A stretch of DNA of 64,000 nucleotides from positions 60,309,245-60,373,244 of the forward strand of contig CM037861.1 of the NCBI GenBank assembly GCA_021292105.1. The letters are read 5' to 3'. Made by a program: the position numbers and the translations under genes. The notes under the pieces were generated by a model, which saw nothing but the letters and a program-made list of their open reading frames with translations, ran no database searches and had not been told where the DNA came from. The DNA is from Anadara kagoshimensis (taxonomy: Eukaryota; Mollusca; Bivalvia; Arcoida; Arcidae). Shown one piece after another: positions 25,769 through 37,900 of the stretch; position 1 is the stretch's first letter, and every line of letters begins with the position of its first letter.

Positions 25769-25961
25769 CATTGATGCTACCAACATGTGTGGAAGGGCAG
25801 GTTCACTGGTAAATGACTCTGACAAAGATGCCAACTGTGCAGTTAAAAAAGTTGTGGTGGATGGAAGATGCCACCTTGCCATTTTTGCCAAAGCAGACAT
25901 TGACATAGGGGCAGAACTGCTATATGATTATGGTGATGCAACAAATCTTTGGTGGAGGAAG
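25769..25961 (+). CDS. KMT5A-like SET gene, exon 3: catalytic core (right copy)
   Basis: CTTGCAG acceptor, GTAAAT donor; enters in phase 2, leaves in phase 0. Encodes CIDATNMCGRAGSLVNDS (residues 99-116) and later IGAELLYDYGD (145-155), equivalent to the CVDAT, NHS and YDYGD motifs of KMT5A. The usual NHS is NDS here (His to Asp at residue 115), a change at a cofactor-proximal motif. The Tyr in YDYGD is kept. No post-SET cysteines follow, as expected for KMT5A. Confidence 0.85.
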
Positions 25962-26159
25962 GTAAATAATCTTTATCTCAAATTGAGGAAGATGCAGAGA
26001 CACGATTATGGCTCTGTGTTTCTTGTTGATATTAATGCCAAAACATATGGGAGGGTGTTGTGCTTTAAATGGAAGAGTTTTTAATCTTTTTTCTTTGTTG
26101 ATACTGTGTCAGTTTTTGTGCCTGCCACTACTAATGTTGCTAATGTATGGATCATGAGG

Positions 26160-26320
26160 TCTTTCAGCACTGAGGCTGCGTGTTTGAATCTGACTCGTGT
26201 CTTATCTGAGAAAGATTTCACAGTGGGTCGATGGTTTTATTTGGGTACTCCGACTTCCTCCAACATTTAAAATTGACTTCCCAGATATGTGTGAAATAAT
26301 CTTGAAAGGGTATAAAACAA
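26160..26320 (+). repeat. SINE-tail-like dispersed repeat
   Basis: Same family: TACTCCGACTTCCTCCAAC, then a TGTGTGAAATAATCTTGA and GGGTATAAAAC tail. It lies in the intron between exons 3 and 4 of the SET gene; the mirror is at about 16,665-16,830. Confidence 0.6.
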
Positions 26321-26726
26321 CATTTAAAAAGAAGCCTTTAAATGTATTCAAGAGAAATCCAATAGGTCATACATAAGAATATTGATTAACAGTTATCCCA
26401 TGGTTATTGCAAGTCTGATAGGCTTGCTTTGGATGTTTTTGAAACATCACAAAAACATCCAAGTATTATATTCATGTTTCTTCCATAATTAGACAAGCCA
26501 GAATGTGTCTGTCATTGCTCAGCTCAACTTGTTGGCATCTTCATTTGGTTAATGTACTACATATATGGCTGGTTACAATAAAACATGTTAAGAGACTTTG
26601 GAGTTTCAGAGATGTGCTTGATGAGCGGGGATGGGGGAGGAGGAGGGGGTAATTGTAATCTTTGATTATTCCTCATGTTTATCGCTTTTCAGTTTTGTAA
26701 TACCTACTTGTTAACTTTATTTACAG

Positions 26727-26878
26727 GATAACAACAATGAAAGAGATGCCATGTTGGAGAAATATATGTGGGCAAAGCTTCCAGGTATACCCAAGAAAAT
26801 GAAATGGCCAGTTCAAGTTAAATCAGTGTATGAAGACCAGAAGCAGGCTAATGTATATTGTTTGGCTGATGACAGAAA
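26727..26878 (+). CDS. KMT5A-like SET gene, exon 4 (right copy)
   Basis: TTTACAG acceptor and GTGAGT donor; enters in phase 0 and leaves in phase 2. Encodes DNNNERDAMLEKYMWAKLPG followed by a Lys-rich stretch ending CLADDRK. The intron immediately upstream follows WWRK. This is the segment just C-terminal to the SET fold; I do not recognise a domain. Since it leaves in phase 2 with no stop, the SET product continues into further exons, and the next candidate (28,295-28,422) enters in the required phase. Confidence 0.6.
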
Positions 26879-27796
26879 GTGAGTTCATTACACCATCTGT
26901 CATATATGATAAGGGATATTTATAGTGCAATTGAAATGCATTTAAACACCTAACATCAGTCTTTGCTAGGATTGTTTTATACTTCACCTGATAGTGTTAT
27001 TTGATGCGATTGTTTTACAAAAATTATCCTCGATTTGTGGGATTTACTTAAATTTTTACATACGTCAAGGTTATTGCACACCTATCATAACTATTAAATG
27101 CCAACAGGAAGTCAAATCTGATCAAAATCAGGTGGTAAACATTGGTAATTTATGATTGTTAATGATATACTTTTTGTGAAAGATAGATACTCTGCTATGG
27201 TTAGCAGGGCCTCGATTCCTAAGTGACATAGGTCATTATCAGCCAGTAATTGCTGTAGCCTTTCTCATCCTAGGTTTTGTGATTCTATCTGGTTCATAAC
27301 AGTTTGCAAAAACGAATTATTGCAAGAATACATTTAGTGCCACAAGTTATAAATCCAATATGGCGATTTTAAATTTGACAAAGCTGTTTTATCAATTTGT
27401 CTTCAGAGGTGAGCCAGATTGCCTAATCTATCATGTCTCGGTGAAAATTTTAACCATATTATCCCATGTTAAGATGTTTATGCAAAAACTGGACTCTCCC
27501 CTCCCATTTTCCCATACTCCCCTAACCCATTTCACATGTGCTTTAAGGCCAGACAAATCAAATTGTGTCCCCCACCCTCCCCCACTAACCCTATCTCCCT
27601 CCCCATATTCACAAAATAAATGTTTTAGGTCCTATCAATCTCTATGTGTTTAAACTATACATATGATCTTCATAACCTATGTCAGATTAACAGATAAGCA
27701 GGGAATTTTAGTCATCTTAATGACAAACTGTTGGGGATATTATTATTATTAATTCATCATTTGTTATGAAAAATATTTTCTTTCTCTGTAAACTTT

Positions 27797-28158
27797 TAGC
27801 TCATCTAAGCCAAGGCCCTATAGATTATTGAAAAATCATAAATCACTCATGTGCATTAGCTAGACATTAGATATTATAAATACAAGTGTTATTTAATCTA
27901 AACAAATGCAGGTAACAGGACTTCAAATGGGGTATCTGTAGAAGGACTCCTATAAATTATTTAAAACTCACAAATGACTAATGTACAATAGCTAGACCTT
28001 ACTTATTTCAGATTAAGCATTTGTAGTACAAATAATTATTAAATCTATAATGCTGGACTATGGGGCTCCAAAAAGAGACTTTAATTTATAAAAACTCAGT
28101 TAAATACTACAAGATAGCTCATTAAGGTGAGAGTTAAGGCCCACATGGGCCTCTTGTT
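27797..28158 (+). mobile_element. Short Helitron-like element (right copy)
   Basis: Begins TAGCTCATCTAAGCC and ends with AAGGCCCACATGGGCCTCTTGTT, the same end style as the element at 30,352, with two diverged internal units. No ORF. It is present at the mirror position in the left arm. Confidence 0.65.
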
Positions 28159-28294
28159 AATATGCAACTAAGAGTTGGGACAAAAATAGGGTAGATAGGG
28201 TAACCCCTAACAGACCCATATTTCCGGTTGAATGATTTTCAGTCATGAAATTCCTTAAACAATAAAATAAAATGGTTGTTTTGCTTGTATACAG

Positions 28295-28422
28295 TTTCAG
28301 AGTATCTTTGGATGATATTGAATGCATTTCTCATAAAGAGTGGGAAGATATAGGAATTGGTTGGTTTGAGTATTGTTTTGTTCGTTGCAGTTGTCTTAAA
28401 TATATTTCGATATTTTTAAAAG
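28295..28422 (+). CDS. Candidate linker exon between SET and recombinase parts (right copy)
   Basis: An acceptor TATACAG precedes an open segment reading FRVSLDDIECISHKEWEDIG, closing at a GTGTTT donor after 128 bases. Entry phase 2 matches exon 4 of the SET gene, and exit phase 1 matches the 63-base exon at 34,417. There is no recognised domain. The donor is weak, and an alternative donor lies inside the exon near 28,366, so the exon end is uncertain. Confidence 0.4.
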
Positions 28423-29107
28423 GTGTTTCCGCTTCCCAGTTTTCACAATTCCTTATAGAGTGTCAATGTTTTCACAATTCCTTATAAAGTGTCCATGTTT
28501 TGGGGGGTTTTATGGAAAATGTTTGGCCAATGAAAACAAAATTTCAGAGGTATTCAAGTTTCAAATGTATTGTTAAATTGTTTTAATTTTGGTTTTTACC
28601 TTGTGGAAAAATCATCAATAAGAAAGTATGTAAAACTTTCATTTTAAGTACCTGCAAAATACAACTTAAAAGGTTGGTCAATCATTTTAAGACCCAAAAA
28701 GTTTCTCTGGGTCTTTATGATTTTAATTGCCAAATGTTTGTCACATCTCAATTTTTGCAGAACACTGTAGTGGAAACACCTCTTGTTTCATGTTATTTTT
28801 ATTTTGATTTAAAGATTGGGCTATATTGTTTTTATATTGTTTCACAAACAAATCTTGTTTTGCATTAGTCCATCTTGGAATCTAGGAATACCTACCACAT
28901 TTCTTTTCCTGGATACTAAATTCATTCAAAATGGGACTTACAGTGGTGTAGAGCTGCAACAAATACCAATAGTACTTTTCGAATATCTATACCAGTCTTC
29001 GAATATTATTCAATAGAATATTTTTGGGTTATCAGCAGTTAGAGGTAAAACAGGCATATTGTAGTAAGAAAAGTGCAGGCATATAAGGTTTTAATGTCTA
29101 TCTTGTG

Positions 29108-29290
29108 ATGAAAGACTTTGCTACTGAGCAGGTAAATGATTTGAAGAGCTATTTGAAATCTAGAGGAATTTTGTCGCATTTGTATCTGAAAAATGATTTA
29201 ATTGGGGTTCATCAGTTGGCAAAAGAGTTGCAGCTGAAAAATATTGATTCAGAGAGTGATTACCAAAATTCTTTTTTAGTGAAACTGTAA
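29108..29290 (+). CDS. SAP-like small ORF (right copy)
   Basis: 60 codons from ATG 29,108 to TAA. The sequence VNDLKSYLKSRGI...YLKNDLIGVHQLAKEL has the helix-loop-helix spacing and the Lys/Asp-Leu-Ile pattern of SAP-like DNA-binding motifs (xLKxxLxxRGxxxxGxKxxLIxxV). It is intact in both arms. It sits between the SET and recombinase exons and may be an alternative exon, a small gene, or a domain exon whose splice sites I could not place. It ends next to the arm-specific 1,050-bp indel. Confidence 0.45.
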   Translation: MKDFATEQVNDLKSYLKSRGILSHLYLKNDLIGVHQLAKELQLKNIDSESDYQNSFLVKL

Positions 29291-29679
29291 AAATATATAA
29301 TAATGCTCAAGCAAGATGGTTGTGCAAGTCTTTTTTTTCAAATGACCAAGTGTCATTTCTATTATGGCTAAACTTTCTTATGTACCCTGCACTTTCATTA
29401 AATTCCATGCAAAATATTTAAATAAACAATTATTTTGTCATTCTGAGGTTCCTCTGATACTTATATTTAAATTTTAAGTAGAGGGTACAAATGAAAGTCT
29501 TTTAATTTAGACCTGGTACATCTTGGTTAAAAGGGGCCTTATTGATCCAATGGTGAGTTGAAAAAATGAACTTACAAATCATAGATCCTCTCACTGCCTA
29601 GCTCCAAATCCTAATATAAAAGATAATATTGACCTAGTCATTAGGTTGACAAAGTTTGACAGTTCTCTTGCCATGGTTA

Positions 29680-29785
29680 TTGATTTTCTCTAGGCACTCT
29701 CATTTCCTCAACATTTCTAGAGTTGACATCTTTGATATATGTGAAATAATCTTGACTGGGGATTAAAACAATATTACTCCACCCC
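29680..29785 (+). repeat. SINE-tail-like dispersed repeat
   Basis: Same family: TCTAGGCACTCTCATTTCC and TATGTGAAATAATCTTGAC...GGATTAAAAC. The mirror is at about 12,160-12,270. Confidence 0.55.
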
Positions 29786-30351
29786 TTAATAACATAACAA
29801 ATAAGAATTTTTTTGTTTTCAATGTCTCATTATTCAATCATTATTTTTCACTTTTAATCCAACTACAGGCATTACTTATATCCCAGTATTGAGTCAGTGA
29901 AAATACAACCTCCCACTCGTGACATGCCAACAGTTTATGCGATATAATCAATTCTGGCTAAAGCAAAATGAAATATTTTTTTTAAAAAATAGTGCATAAA
30001 ATTGTCCTAAAATTCCGCTTTTATTCAAGTATAAATTCTGCTTTTATTCAAGTACAAGTTTTTCATGCAATCATACAAGTGTTCCCATATATAAAGATAA
30101 TTTTGGTAATTATTGGTAAGAAATATACAGTAAAACCTATTTTTTAAAAACCACCTGCAGTAATGACCAATGACTGTATTTTATTAACACTGTATTAATA
30201 CAAATGATATGACACATACAGTATCTGTAATCTCTTAATACATACCTACACCAGTAAAGTATTAATACAAAGAAAAAGATATTACAATACTAAATCAACA
30301 TTGAAATGAAAAACCCTTGTTGGTCCACTAGTACCACGACAGTATTTTTTT

Positions 30352-31760
30352 AGCTCACCTGAGCTGAAAGCTCAGATGAGCTATTGCTATCCATCTTCGT
30401 CCGTCGTGCGTCGTCCGTCGTCCGTCGTGCGTAAACTTTTTACATTTTAATCTTCTCCTCCAAAACCACTGGGCCAAATTTAATGAAACTTGGTAACCAT
30501 CATGCCTGGGTGAAGCCCTCTCAGATTTGCACAAATGAAGGAGTTATGTCCCCTTGGGGCCCCATAAGGGGGGAAATAGTGAAAAACTTTAAAAATCTTC
30601 TCCTCTGAATCTACAAGACATATACCTTATTTATTTCATATATAACATCCTTAGGTCATCTAGTTTCAGATTTGCACAAATGGTAGCCATGGGGCTCAAA
30701 ATGGGGAAATGGTAAGGTGCTGAGTGGGGAAATTGCTAAAAATTATGTATTTGTCAATATATCTTGAAAACTATTAACTTTTTGTATAGGCATGTATATT
30801 AGAATATTTTAGGTATTATCCTAACGATCATTTTGATATATGAATGAAGGTCATAGGTTCAAAGGTCAAGGTCACAGATGTGAATGAATACCTGAATGGT
30901 TATTTATCTTGAAAACTGTTAACTTTTTGGATATGCATGTATATTAGAATATTTAGGTATTATCCTAACGATCATTTTGATATATGAATGAAGGTCATAG
31001 GTTCAAAGGTCAAGGTCACAGATGTGAATGAATACCTGAATGGTTATTTATCTTGAAAACTGTTAACTTTTTGGATATGCATGTATATTAGAATATTTTA
31101 GGTATTATCCTAACGATCATTTTGATATATGAATGAAGGTCATAGGTTCAAAGGTCAAGGTCACAGATGTGAATGAATACCTGAATGGTTATTTATCTTG
31201 AAAACTGTTAACTTTTTGGATATGCATGTATATTAGAATATTGTAGGTATTAGCCTAACAACCATTTTGATATATGAATGAAGGTTATGGGTTCAAAGGT
31301 CAAGGTCACAGATGTGAACAAGATCTGAAATGATTATTTATCTCAAAAACTATGAACTTTTTGTATAGGCATGTATATTAGACTATTTAGGTATTATCCT
31401 AATGATCATTTTGATATATGAATGAAGCTCATGGGTTTAAAGGTCAAGGTCACAGATGCGAATGAATACCTAAATGGTTAATTATCTTAAAAACTATTAA
31501 CTTTTTGTATAGGCATGTATATTAGAATATTGTTAGTACGGGCACAGTGGTCATTTTGATAGATGAATGAAGAGCATGGGTTCAAATGTCAAGATCACAG
31601 ATACAAACAAGTACTGAGATGATTATTTATCTCAAAAACTATAAACTTTTTGTATAGGGATGTATATTAGAATATTGGCCGAATTATCATTTTGATATTT
31701 GAATGAAGCTCATGGGTTCAAAGGTCACAGGTGAGCGTTAAGGCCCATGGGCCTCTTGTT
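30352..31760 (+). mobile_element. Helitron-like non-autonomous element with 145-bp internal repeats (right arm only)
   Basis: The left arm preserves the empty site (seven A then TTTT side by side at 11,594-11,604 region), so the ends are defined: starts AGCTCACCTGAGC and ends with a small palindrome AGGCCCATGGGCCT followed by CTTGTT. There is no target duplication; insertion is between T and A, or between two T allowing for shared bases. Inside are about seven tandem units of about 145 bp (spacing of TTTTGATAT near 30,832, 30,976, 31,121, 31,266, 31,410, 31,555, 31,691). A hairpin near the 3' end, no target duplication and internal tandem repeats fit the Helitron/Helentron type of short element known in bivalves (pearl-like). 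No coding capacity. Confidence 0.75.
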
Positions 31761-33299
31761 AAAATTAACACCTATAACAAGACTACATACTAAGTTAGTA
31801 ATGGTTTGTGCAAATTACACACACAAAAACACACTTTCAAAATTTGATTCACTTCCGATTTCATAGTCAGTGGAATGGCACCAGCTAAGATACTAAATAT
31901 TTTTAATCTTGGACAAGCTATACTTCTTTTTAAACATTCGCAACATTCAGTTATTTGCCTCTACCCCGTTTACATATTCATTGTAGCTCTTCTTTCTAAT
32001 TATAAATCTCTAATTAAATACCCCTCTGTCTACCATAACTTCAACTTTCTTTTGTTACCGGTATGTATCTGTCTGATGTATTACCTCCCCAAATATGTGA
32101 AATAAAGTTGAATGATCCTGCAGGTGTGATGTTTATGAGTGCTTTACATGTGCTTTTGTGTTTGTATGAGCTGTATGTTTGTGATTGTGTTGTGGATGAT
32201 TTCGGTTTTTCAAGTGTAAAATCAATGCAGTCATTTATACATGTTGTTTTTTTTTTGAAAATGTGCCTTGAATGTTTTTGGCAAATGTTTTTTAATCTTT
32301 TGTGATAATTGCCATTTTAACAAAGGATTAAATACACAATGCAAAAGATTAACCCAAGTGGTAAATATGTGTGACTGAGATTTTTGAATGGGGATTAGCT
32401 TTCTGCTTGGTTGAGACATTTTCTTTAAGGGTTCTTGTTGGTCATATACGTTCTAATTTGTTGCTTGGCCATTCCAGTAGTTGGCCTTTGGTGCTGTGTC
32501 CTTACTGTGTAACAAAAAAAAATCATTTTAGTTCATATCAATCAAAAATAATAATAATAATATAATAATAAATTCAAAAAAAAAAAAAAAAAACATAATT
32601 TGGTGAGAAAAATACAGGTCTCCATTATATACAATATCGTGAAATGACAGTTTCTATAGATGCCATAGGAAACCAAAAGTATACATGCCTGCACATCACT
32701 TGACTTAAGTAGATTATAAATCTCCGAATTAGCACGAAACGGGGAACCTGAAAATGATCTATTGTTCAATGTTCTAAGAAAATTTACAGAATGATAGAAA
32801 AACAGCGGAAAAAATGCAACTATTATTCTTTTTGTAAAAAAAAAACTAACAGTGCAGTATATTTTATCAACAATTTAAACTGAAAATGATCAAGCAAATA
32901 TTTTCAATATATTCCATTTTCTGTCTTGTTAAGTACTATTTGTGGTGATTCAGCAAGTTTGATGTTGATCTAGTGTTATCAAGTTTTCAGAATGGATATT
33001 ATTTGAATACTGTCAGAAAATTGGAGTAACAGAACATCCCTATTTCTAATATTTGTTTGCAGCTCTACAGTGGTGTGTACTTGCATAGTGGAGAATAAGG
33101 TTAAAGGTTATCTACTGTTTCATTGACATAAACAACATACTTCTTTGGCTACAGCCCCATGAGCCTCTTGTTTATGAAAAAAGGAAATATGTGAATAGTT
33201 TACAGTGTATCATAGAACTACACTTCAGATATATGCAATTTGGTTTTGTATTAATTTCAGTTGACATTCTAAAGTATATAAATCATAAATAGACGGTAA

Positions 33300-33545
33300 G
33301 AACTCAACAAGCTGAAAGTGCAGTTTAATGAGTTTCAATGAAAATAAACCTGAAAACACAAACAATGATCAAAGGGACACATTACCATAAAATAGTCAAA
33401 ATAAACATACTGGTAGCATTATTGGTTGGGAATCCAACAGTATATTTTGTAGATACTATTGGGGCAATGGCCCAATAATATCTTATATATATATACATAT
33501 ATATAGCACTATTGGGTCTTGCTCAAAACTTAGGCTTCAGAATTA
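33300..33545 (-). repeat. TTGGGTC-family dispersed element (right copy)
   Basis: Contains TCAAAGGGACACATTACC, GGGAATCCAACAGTATATTT and a TATTGGG...CCCAATA pair around a (TA)n core. It is closely related to 48,300-48,430. The mirror is at about 9,840-10,030. Confidence 0.6.
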
Positions 33546-34416
33546 TCTTTTACCATGGAACTAGTCGATTTAACAAGCCTCAACTTGCAGTTGGTTGATC
33601 ATTGAGTTCTTTCCTGCTATTTGTAATTTATTATTTATTTAGAAAGACTACTAAATCCAACATATTCTATCACAGATCAGCACAACCAGGGTGTGGGTTT
33701 ACTTCATCTTCAGTTAAAATATATAAATCTCTATATTTTTTTTCTCAAAATTTTTTTTTAATTTTGCTATGTAATTAATAGATATGTGCCAAATTTACAA
33801 TGCAAATTTAATGAGATAATATTTCTATTGAGTATAATGGAAAATGGTATTGGATTTCATTATATTGTGCAATTAACATGGTAACTTTATTAACAGATAT
33901 GCAATAAAGTGGTTTCAGCTATATTATAATTAATTTAAAACCTCTGAAATAAAATCAGAAATATAAACACCTGATAGCTAGCACAATTATTCTATCCCAT
34001 GCCTTTTGGTGAAACTAATTTACCCTGTTAATTAGTTCATCAATATGAGTAACAGGAAAAGTAACAGAAAATGTTTTATTTTGATAGTTTTAGGCAAAAC
34101 AAATATAAAAAATGAATTATTTTCTAATAGTTTTTAATAATTACATTTTGACAAATCACACAAAAGAATTTTTATTTTTTTGCCTTGTCAGTTATGTTTT
34201 TGGGGCATGTGTCTGTTACACCGACAGCTTTTGTTTATTTATAATAAATGACGATTTTATACAATAACTGTCATTAAGTGAGTATCTTGTTAAACTAATT
34301 ATGTGAAGAGTAAAATAAAAAATTGAAAATAATGCATAGCATCTCATATTCATATCAATTAAGGAGTATTTATTACAATCCTTCAAGAATGTAGTTTTTT
34401 TTATTTCTTTTTGCAG

Positions 34417-34479
34417 AATGTTTGAAAAAAATGCCAGTATTTCTGAACTGCTTCAGACATGATTTGTCCTGGGCCAGAG
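34417..34479 (+). CDS. Small exon upstream of the octapeptide array (right copy)
   Basis: A strong polypyrimidine tract and TTTTGCAG acceptor precede 63 bases that end at GTAATG. In the frame required by the following exon it reads CLKKMPVFLNCFRHDLSWAR with no stop. Enters and leaves in phase 1, consistent with the exons on both sides. No domain recognised. Confidence 0.5.
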
Positions 34480-34973
34480 GTAATGAATATTTTATTATCA
34501 AAAATGGTACTATTCCACAATAAATAATATTGCCATTCCAGTCATTTGACTTTTTGAAATTTGGCTGAAAATAAACTTTAAAACCTAAATGTGTAAAAAT
34601 GTTTAAATGACTTTTGATAAATTCTTTACAATTAATCCTGCTGAAAAGGTGTAAGCATTGTCTGTGAAGTCTTATTCTCATCTTTTAATTTGGAAACGAA
34701 AGCAGAAACAGACACTGCATATGTTGTGCTTGTGAAATTTCTTAAAACATTAATTGAAATTTTAAATATCAATTAGTGAAAAAAAATTCCACAAAATATT
34801 TTTTCCAGGAAATTCAATGGAAAAAAATAATAAACTCTTTATTTCACTGTTAAGTTTCGATAAGTTTATCATTTCAAGTTGGGGATGCTTTCAGTATCAA
34901 TGTCAAGGTCAAACTTTGTAATCAATCAGTTGAAATTTTATAATTCTCTAATTATACTTCCAGAGGGTACAGC

Positions 34974-37900
34974 AGTGCAACATCCTCAACAGGAGGTTGA
35001 ATATTCTACACAACCTATGCATGATGATATGGTTCAACCTACAGAAGATGGTATGGTAAGACCCTTGTCCCTGGATATAGTACAATCTACACAAGATGAT
35101 ATATCTACACAAGATGATATGGTACAACCTTCTCTAGATGGTATGATACAACCTTCAAAAACAATATGGTACCACATTTGCCAAATAATATGGTACTTGT
35201 GCCAGATGATGTGGTACAGCCCTTGCCAGATGAAAATGTGCAACCTTCACAAGATATGCAACAACCTTTGCCATATGATATGGTACAACCTACACAAGAT
35301 GATATTTTACAACCTACACAAGATGATATGCTACAGCCTACACAAGATGATATTGTACATCCTACACAACATAATATAGTACAACCTTTGCCAGATTATA
35401 TTGTACAACCTACACCAGATGGTATGGTACATCCTACAAAACATAATATGGTACAACCTTTTCATGATATTACAGAACAACCTTTGCAAGATGATATTGC
35501 ACAACCTACGCAAGATGATATTGTACAACCTACACAACCTACACAAGATGATATTGTACAACCTACACAACCTACACAAGATGATATTGTACAACCTACA
35601 CAAAATGATATTGTACAACCTACACAAGATGATATTGTACAACCTACAAAATGAAATGGTACAACTTACACAAGATGATATTGTACAACCTACACAAAAT
35701 GAAATGGTACAAACTACACAAGATAATATGGTACATCCTACACGACATAATATAGTACAACCTTTGCCAGATATTACAGTACAACCTTTGCCAGATTATA
35801 TTTTACAACCTACACCCGATGGTATGGTACATCCTACAAAACATAATATGGTACAACCTTTTCATGATATTACAGTACAACCTTTGCAAGATGATATGGT
35901 ACAACCTACACAAGATGATATTGTACAACCTACACCCGATGATATTGTACATCCTACAAAACATAATATAGTACAACCTTTGCCAGATAATACAGTACAA
36001 CCCTTGCCAGATTATATTGTACAACCTACACCAGATGGTATGGTACATCCTACAAAACATAATATGGTACAACCTTTTCATGATATTACAGTACAACCTT
36101 TGCAAGATGATATTGCACAACCTACGCAAGATGATATTGTGCAACCTACGCAAGATGATATTGTACAACATACACAAGATAAAATGGTACAACCTACAAA
36201 AGACGATATTGTACAATCTACACAAGATGATGTGGTACAACCTACACAAGATGATATTGTACAACCTACACAACCTACACAACCTACACAAGATGATATT
36301 GTACAACCTACACGACATAATATAGTACAACCTACACAAGATGATATTGTACAACCTACACAAAATGAAATGGTACAACTTACACAAGATGATATTGTAC
36401 AACCTACACAACCTACACAAGATAATATGGTACATCCTGCACGACATAATATAGTACAACCTACACAAGATGAATTGGTACAACCTACACAAGATGAATT
36501 GGTACAACTTACACAAGATGATATTGTACAACCTACACAAGATGATATAGTACAACCTACACAAGATGAATTGGTACAACCTACACAAGATGAAATGGTA
36601 CATCCTACACAAGATGAAATGGTACAACCTACACAAGATGATATTGTACAACCTACACAAGATGAAATGGTACTTCCTACACAAGATGAAATGGTACATC
36701 CTATACAAGATGATATGGTACAACCTACACAAGATGGTATTGTACATCCTACACAAGATGGTATTGTACAACCTACACAAGATGAATTGGTACAACCTAC
36801 ACAAGATGAATTGGTACATCCTACACAAGATGAAATGGTACAACATAGACAAGATGATATTGTACAACCTACACAAGATGATATTGTACAACCTACACAA
36901 GATGATATGGTACAACCTACACAAGATGATATTGTACAACCTACACAAGATGATATTGTACAACCTACACAAGATGAATTGCTACAACCTACACAAGATG
37001 AAATGGTACAACCTACACAAGATGAAATGGTACATCCTACACAAGATGAAATGGTACATCCTACACCAGATGGTATTGTACAACCTACACAAGATGAAAT
37101 GGTACATCCTATACAAGATGATATGGTACAACCTACACAAGATGATATTGTACAACCTACACAAGATGATATTGTACAACCTACACAAGATGAAATGGTA
37201 CAACATAGACAAGATGATATTGTACAACCTACACAAGATGAATTGGTACATCCTACACAAGATGAAATGGTACATCCTACACAAGATGAAATGGTACAAC
37301 ATAGACAAGATGATATTGTACAACCTACACAAGATGAATTGGTAATCCTACACAAGATGAAATGGTACATCCTACACAAGATGAAATGGTACAACATAGA
37401 CAAGATGATATTGTACAACCTACACAAGATGAATTGGTACAACCTACACAAGATGAATTGGTACATCCTACACAAGATGAAATGGTACAACATAGACAAG
37501 ATGATATTGTACAACCTACACAAGATGATATTGTACAACCTACACAAGATGATATGGTACAACCTACACAAGATGATATTGTACAACCTACACAAGATGA
37601 TATTGTACAACCTACACAAGATGATATGGTACAACCTACACAAGATGATATTGTACAACATTCACATGATGAAAACTTAAGTGACTTTGAACAGACTTTT
37701 GAAACAGACAGTGACAAAGTCAAAGATCCTGACTATGTTGTTACAGACAGCACTTCAGATGAATATGATAGCTTTTCCAATGAAGGACTATCATCTTCAT
37801 TTAAGCTTGGACAAAAAAGAAAAAAGCGATTTACCAAGAGAAAACGTGTGAAAAAACCTGCTGTTCCCCTGAATCCTGTCCTTGAAAATACTTTCATGGA

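Noticed and set aside
31875-32105. 76-codon ORF starting MAPAKILNIFNLGQ (and its mirror)
   Set aside because: Hydrophobic low-complexity translation with no domain, and no splice link in phase with neighbours.
36078-37661. Minus-strand Cys-rich ORF of over 500 codons in the right array
   Set aside because: Same reason; it has no unique sequence outside the repeat.
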